Assembly (NCBI GenBank): GCA_028284585.1
Contig: JANQRK010000011.1
Location: 1 to 38,751, forward strand
Source of the DNA: Chromatiales bacterium
GTDB taxonomy: Bacteria; Pseudomonadota; Gammaproteobacteria; Chromatiales; Chromatiaceae
Length of the DNA stretch: 38,751 bases
Direction: 5' to 3'
Shown here piece by piece: positions 36,501-38,751 of this stretch (the stretch's first letter is position 1; every line of letters starts with the position of its first letter). Position numbers and translations under genes: made by a program. A model generated the notes under the pieces. It was not told where the DNA came from. It saw only the letters and a list, made by a program, of their open reading frames with translations, and did not search any database.

Positions 36501-37190
36501 TCGGACTTGCCACCGCTGCGCGGCGACTGGCGTGATGTCGCGGGTAAGGTCGCCGCGAGAACCTTGACGCTCCTGCGCCTAGCTATGACCGCTGAAGTTA
36601 GTGCTCCAGACCTGGAGAACCCTAGTTGCAGCAATCTGCGTCAGCTACCACTCCTTTGCTACCCTGAATTCAGTCTGGTTGACGCGGAGTTTCACTGGTC
36701 AGATCAGCAGCTCCCCCTTCTGTGCTCCGCTCTTGTTGGGCCTCAGCGAGCGATCTTGCTAAAGGGGACTGCGGATATTCTTCAGACGATCAATCCGCAC
36801 ATCCTTTCATTGAACTCAAAAGGGGCGGCAGAGAACTACCTGCGGTTCTACTGTGCTTTTGTTAGAGGAGAAAAAGGTCCCTTTCATATAGTGTCCACCA
36901 TTGACGATATCCCAATCGAAGGAACGCCTGGCAAGACATTTCCAGCGGACCTTTGTAGTCAACTCTCTCGGGTGCGCTATCTTGACGGCACCTTTGAAGA
37001 CGATGGGTATCAACGCTATGAAGCAACACTTATGTACGCAGACGGAATTTTCAGAGCGACGATGAAATTGGATCGGTCTGGGAAGATAGATATGGAAGGC
37101 GACGAGTTAATCGCCGCCAGCTTGCCGATACTGCAGCGTGAATATATTGGTGCCTTTCGCACACCGCCACAGCCGAAGAAGCCAAAATGA
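33561..37190 (+). CDS. STAND-like P-loop NTPase with Sel1 repeats and unique C-terminal domain
   Basis: A 1209-residue multidomain protein. Residues 1-200 are a charged helical region with no motif I recognise. An NTPase module follows after the sentence-like linker RKLKVIGRRKEKRRLYDFL: Walker A GVAGQGKS at 242-249 (K248), Walker B HLIVLDY with D295, then LVERQCW and a helical/winged region to about 640. Residues 648-935 are eight 36-residue Sel1-like repeats. A C-terminal domain (about 936-1209) contains ILLKGTADILQTINPH, NYLRFYCAFVRGEKGPFHIV and YEATLMYADGIFRATMKLD. STAND proteins use repeats as sensors and flanking domains as effectors, many in phage defence. That role here is inference from layout and island position. 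The ATG at 33561 has no clear ribosome binding site. Base composition is more AT-rich than the host. Confidence 0.85.
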   Translation: MDDDNAKLKDYAERLLEQIYESLRAPGKRKVIDSVGGSASAKRLRKKWVGYCLRQYAKEVKGEVGWTALDNAITQREKKAGRAGKGYNGLQKMPQERSVGRERSIIYFTSLAEVQDNISLRECLLRFLRSCKKQECDLDIFGGRAGLEKHIDVLEGKPDIECGEDGGIGMDTGVQCFADPAVNDSAVVSSTHQPYLTDPPELESVFYYGNRKLKVIGRRKEKRRLYDFLRCDMPFAWFQLAGVAGQGKSRLAYELIRIARRMGWSAGLLEPKHFKRFPGSWADWQPDRRHLIVLDYVIGREDGIRDLMEALSCRTEDNKLRERVRVLLVERQCWNQGGFSKQEAGHGNSKDGLSIGLSQGRADWFLKLCDRPDGNDRDFIERRFDSGVLELGKLDQGKLVELVKQVARLTGGREIDASDDAIEEQLEHIDPAGRPLYAYFLGQAIVDGGLLKKWTKYTLLTDVLYRNINIRWRRMPGEEVPELGDDDASLRIALIATMTGGLDCRETTKRGLLPRPDKSTRRRAIVFADGPIGGGAQGVGQYVPNLQPDLLGEWFVLHACEEGQAYEDLLDTAWRCAPVRVAEFMFRLAQDFPEHTVTRKILDFAPPDTESEKSLVEAAALIVTHLYRAECSLPVGIVRAIKKGAEGGDGRAMVALGFCYSLALGMEKDLDQALHWYRKGADVGDGGAMFNIGACYTQGRGVEQDMDQAVHWYRKGADVGDGHAMSNLGVCYEKGLGVEQDLDQAVHWYRKGADVGNGGAMSNLGFCYAQGRGVEQDLDQAVHWYRKGADVGDGRAMSNLGVCYAQGLGVEQNLEQGVHWHRKGADVGDGQAMFSLGVCYHRGWGVEQDLGQAIHWYRKGADVGEGRAMSNLGLCYAQGWGMEQDLGQAIHWYRKGADVGEGGAMSNLGNCYEQGLGVEQDLDQAVHWYQEASKAGVDSVAERWRRLLRIKAFLSGEIPDKVKIEPWAIEQAEALVSREWSDLPPLRGDWRDVAGKVAARTLTLLRLAMTAEVSAPDLENPSCSNLRQLPLLCYPEFSLVDAEFHWSDQQLPLLCSALVGPQRAILLKGTADILQTINPHILSLNSKGAAENYLRFYCAFVRGEKGPFHIVSTIDDIPIEGTPGKTFPADLCSQLSRVRYLDGTFEDDGYQRYEATLMYADGIFRATMKLDRSGKIDMEGDELIAASLPILQREYIGAFRTPPQPKKPK
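35502..36365 (+). repeat. Eight tandem 108-bp Sel1-coding repeats
   Basis: Eight units of exactly 108 bp (36 codons each) in frame. The consensus unit starts GDGRAMSNLGVCYAQG and ends DQAVHWYRKGADV. Units 2 to 7 share long identical DNA tracts (for example most of the stretch coding AVHWYRKGADVG), whereas the first and last units have diverged, the usual pattern of recent internal expansion or gene conversion. Confidence 0.93.
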
Positions 37191-37241
37191 TCAACGATGA
37201 GTCTCGAGTTTGATGGTGGGCGCTTCCGTTATCATTGATCA
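37188..37241. other. Imperfect inverted repeat after the NTPase gene
   Basis: TGATCAACGATGA (37188-37200) includes the stop codon and is complementary to TTATCATTGATCA (37229-37241) at 11 of 13 positions with a 28-base loop. It may be a transcript end structure between the convergent NTPase and resolvase genes or a recombinase-related site. No T run follows. Confidence 0.35.
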
Positions 37242-37273
37242 CGAGATGTGGTAGTGGTGGCAGAGACACTCAC

Positions 37274-37837
37274 TTATGGCAGTTTATTCAACGCTCTTGC
37301 AAGTGTCTGAGGCGAGACATCAAATTCGGTGGCCAGCGCCTTGGTTGTTAGAGCGGGGTCTTGGGACAGCATGTCATGCACCTTACGAATATCGGTTTGG
37401 GAGAGAACCGGCGGCCTGCCGATATGCTTACCCCGCGCGCGGGCTGCGGCCATGCCCGCTTTTGTGCGTTCGCTGATCAGAGACCGCTCTAGTTCCGCAA
37501 ACGCACTGCGCACTTGGTACATGCATTTACCCATCGGGGTGGTCGTGTCAATCTGATCAGTGACCGAGCGGAATTCGATCCCCCGCTGTTCAAACATTTC
37601 CAGCACATCCAGTGCTTGACGCAGCGAGCGGAAGGCCCTGTCCAGTTTCCAGGTGATCAGTGTATCGCCACTTTCAAGCCTATTGAGCAGGGCTTCAAAC
37701 CCGCTGCGTTTCTTGGCGATGGCAGAAACGCCTAAGTCCTCATATATCTCGCCGCATCCTGCCGCGTACAACGCATCACGTTGGAGATCAAGATTTTGAT
37801 CCTCGGTGCTGACCCGTGCGTATCCGTATACCGCCAT
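37274..37837 (-). CDS. Small serine recombinase, Hin/Pin (invertase/resolvase) type
   Basis: A 187-residue serine recombinase of the resolvase/invertase group. The catalytic S10 is in YGYARVST. KLDRAFRS, DQIDTTTPMGKCMYQVRSAFAELERSLISERTKAGMAAARARG and a C-terminal helix-turn-helix (TTKALATEFDVSPQTLARAL) follow in the order of DNA invertases. I chose the ATG at 37837. The same frame stays open to a GTG at 37981 across the inverted repeats, which would give a 235-residue product. It converges on the NTPase gene. The catalytic residues look intact. Confidence 0.9.
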   Translation of the reverse strand: MAVYGYARVSTEDQNLDLQRDALYAAGCGEIYEDLGVSAIAKKRSGFEALLNRLESGDTLITWKLDRAFRSLRQALDVLEMFEQRGIEFRSVTDQIDTTTPMGKCMYQVRSAFAELERSLISERTKAGMAAARARGKHIGRPPVLSQTDIRKVHDMLSQDPALTTKALATEFDVSPQTLARALNKLP

Positions 37838-37902
37838 CGCCAATGATCTTTCGCTAAGTGTTCGTTTCGCCTTGAGTCCGGCTGTGAGGCACACAGCATA
37901 GA

Positions 37903-38047
37903 CAAAAAGGAACCCTTTTGACGCAAGCTCGTTGCGTGCTCGGAGTAGGGTTCCCAGCCCCCACGAACCGCAGAAATCCACATCGCTTTTTCGCCTCGCG
38001 ATACCAAAATCGGCTTATGGAAAGGCTACCAAAAGGGTTCCTTTTTG
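37903..38047. repeat. Pair of perfect 18-bp inverted repeats bounding a short segment
   Basis: CAAAAAGGAACCCTTTTG lies at 37903-37920 and its exact reverse complement at 38030-38047, with 109 bases between. Each copy is itself nearly palindromic around a central AA (arms CAAAAAGG and CCCTTTTG). This is the architecture of crossover sites of Hin-type invertases (short A-rich arms, two-base centre). A third partial core, AGGGTTCC, is at 37947-37954. The adjacent gene encodes a recombinase of that type. The segment could be invertible, or the sites could be resolvase binding sites. Confidence 0.7.
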
Positions 38048-38461
38048 AATGGCAGGATTCGGGGGGGCGCCGCAAGCATTTTCTTGCTGACGGTGGTTGT
38101 TTTTTCAGCCTCGGTATTTGCCGGTTATGCCCTCGGCGAACAGGCCGCTTCGTCTCTCGACGCACTGGAAAAAGCAAACCGCTATTCGTTCTCCACCGGG
38201 GGGGTCGGTATTGTTATCGGATACGGCCAAGGCAATGGTGGCGGTGTAACGGCATCGGTAATCGGCGACCAATTCGTTCACGAACTGGCGCGGCGCGGCA
38301 TTGCATCGAAGTACTTTTTCTACGATGCTGACTGGCAAGGCATGACGGTCGAGTACCATATCGGCTATTCGGCACTGGGCCCGTGGGGAGTCGACGAGGC
38401 CGCAAAAAATATCGGTAATGCGGTTAATCGCGCACAAGCAGCCGCGAGAGTCAGTCGTTAG
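38045..38461 (+). CDS. Exported protein of unknown function
   Basis: A 138-residue ORF from the TTG at 38045, which yields a good signal peptide (MNGRIRGG, then ASIFLLTVVVFSASVFAGYA). An AAGGG lies a few bases before the TTG, inside the right inverted repeat. The mature part is Gly-rich in places (TGGVGIVIGYGQGNGGG) and ends with an alanine-rich helix. I do not recognise a family. The start lies at the edge of the 18-bp repeat, so any inversion would swap its promoter region. Confidence 0.55.
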   Translation: MNGRIRGGAASIFLLTVVVFSASVFAGYALGEQAASSLDALEKANRYSFSTGGVGIVIGYGQGNGGGVTASVIGDQFVHELARRGIASKYFFYDADWQGMTVEYHIGYSALGPWGVDEAAKNIGNAVNRAQAAARVSR

Positions 38462-38475
38462 CCTGTTGTTAAATT

Positions 38476-38751
38476 TTACTGATTGAAGACTACTGTTGTA
38501 TCGGCTTTCTGTACGCTGACGTCAGCGCGCTCGGCGTCCAGCACACCGTCAACGGTTACCTTGAATTCGGAATTTTCCGATAGCGCAATCATGTTTTTGT
38601 TCGCCGCCAACGACGTTTGTTCAGCCACGCCATAAACCTCACGTCTTTCTGCCGCCGACAAGTCATTGCGCCCGTCAAATTTGGCCACGATCGGTCTCAG
38701 CTTTTGGGCTTCCTGCCAATCCCGGACATATTTGGCCTCTTCAAGGTCCTT
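38476..38751 (-). CDS. C-terminal part of an unknown protein, cut by the right edge
   Basis: The frame is open leftward from the window edge to a stop at 38476, giving at least 91 residues. The visible part is helical and charged (DLEEAKYVRDWQEAQKLRPIVAKF, LSAAERREVYGVAEQTSLAANKN), then a beta-like end (EFKVTVDGVLDAERADVSVQKADTTVVFNQ). An internal GTG at 38688 is unlikely to be the start because coding character continues to the edge. The gene converges with the exported-protein gene over a 14-bp gap. The family is not recognised. Confidence 0.55.
   Translation of the reverse strand, partial: KDLEEAKYVRDWQEAQKLRPIVAKFDGRNDLSAAERREVYGVAEQTSLAANKNMIALSENSEFKVTVDGVLDAERADVSVQKADTTVVFNQ

Overview
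The window looks like chromosomal DNA of a gammaproteobacterium carrying a polar flagellum, possibly a Chromatiales-type organism. This rests on the gene order fliLMNOPQR-flhB-flhA-flhF-flhG-fliA-cheY-motC-motD (known from Pseudomonas and relatives), close YadG/YadH homologues, and the DUF2802, DUF4197 and AsmA genes that follow. The species cannot be fixed from sequence alone.

Positions 1-4091 hold a possible divergent gene fragment at the left edge, then a tightly packed run: the ABC exporter yadGH, a UMF1/Atg22-type MFS transporter and a membrane zinc peptidase. Positions 4253-18032 are the flagellar block. A well-formed sigma-54 (-24/-12) site lies before fliL. The export gate (FliOPQR, FlhA, FlhB), C-ring and switch (FliM, FliN), placement GTPase/ATPase (FlhF, FlhG), sigma-28 (FliA), CheY and a second stator pair (MotC, MotD) follow, with frequent stop/start overlaps. 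CheZ, CheA, CheB, ParA/ParC and CheW, which lie inside this cluster in Pseudomonas, are absent. Only a 60-residue Pro/Lys-rich ORF and a DUF2802 protein remain downstream of motD.

Positions 18148-24996 are ordinary chromosome: DUF4197 protein, AsmA-like protein, a diguanylate cyclase with a TupA-like periplasmic domain, a SAM methyltransferase and a YbaK-type deacylase. A 151-bp MITE-like element (13/15 terminal inverted repeats, TTGA target duplication) sits exactly at the 5' end of the diguanylate cyclase gene and probably changed its start.

At tRNA-Ser(GGA), 25123-25213, the character changes to a mobile island. A large serine recombinase runs leftward and stops inside the tRNA, and is translationally coupled to a small gene before it. 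Behind it is a leftward module: two small cytosolic or membrane proteins, a 99-residue membrane protein, a VirD4/TraG-like coupling ATPase, an exported protein and a four-helix membrane protein, with no relaxase or VirB4 in view.

From about 32950 the DNA becomes more AT-rich. A small ribbon-helix-helix-like ORF precedes a 1209-residue P-loop (STAND-like) NTPase with eight near-identical Sel1 repeats and a distinct C-terminal domain. This is the best candidate here for an undescribed, possibly anti-phage, system. It is followed by a Hin/Pin-type small serine recombinase, beside which two perfect 18-bp inverted copies of a palindrome-like site with an AA centre bound a short segment that could be invertible. 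An exported orphan protein and a gene cut by the right edge finish the window.
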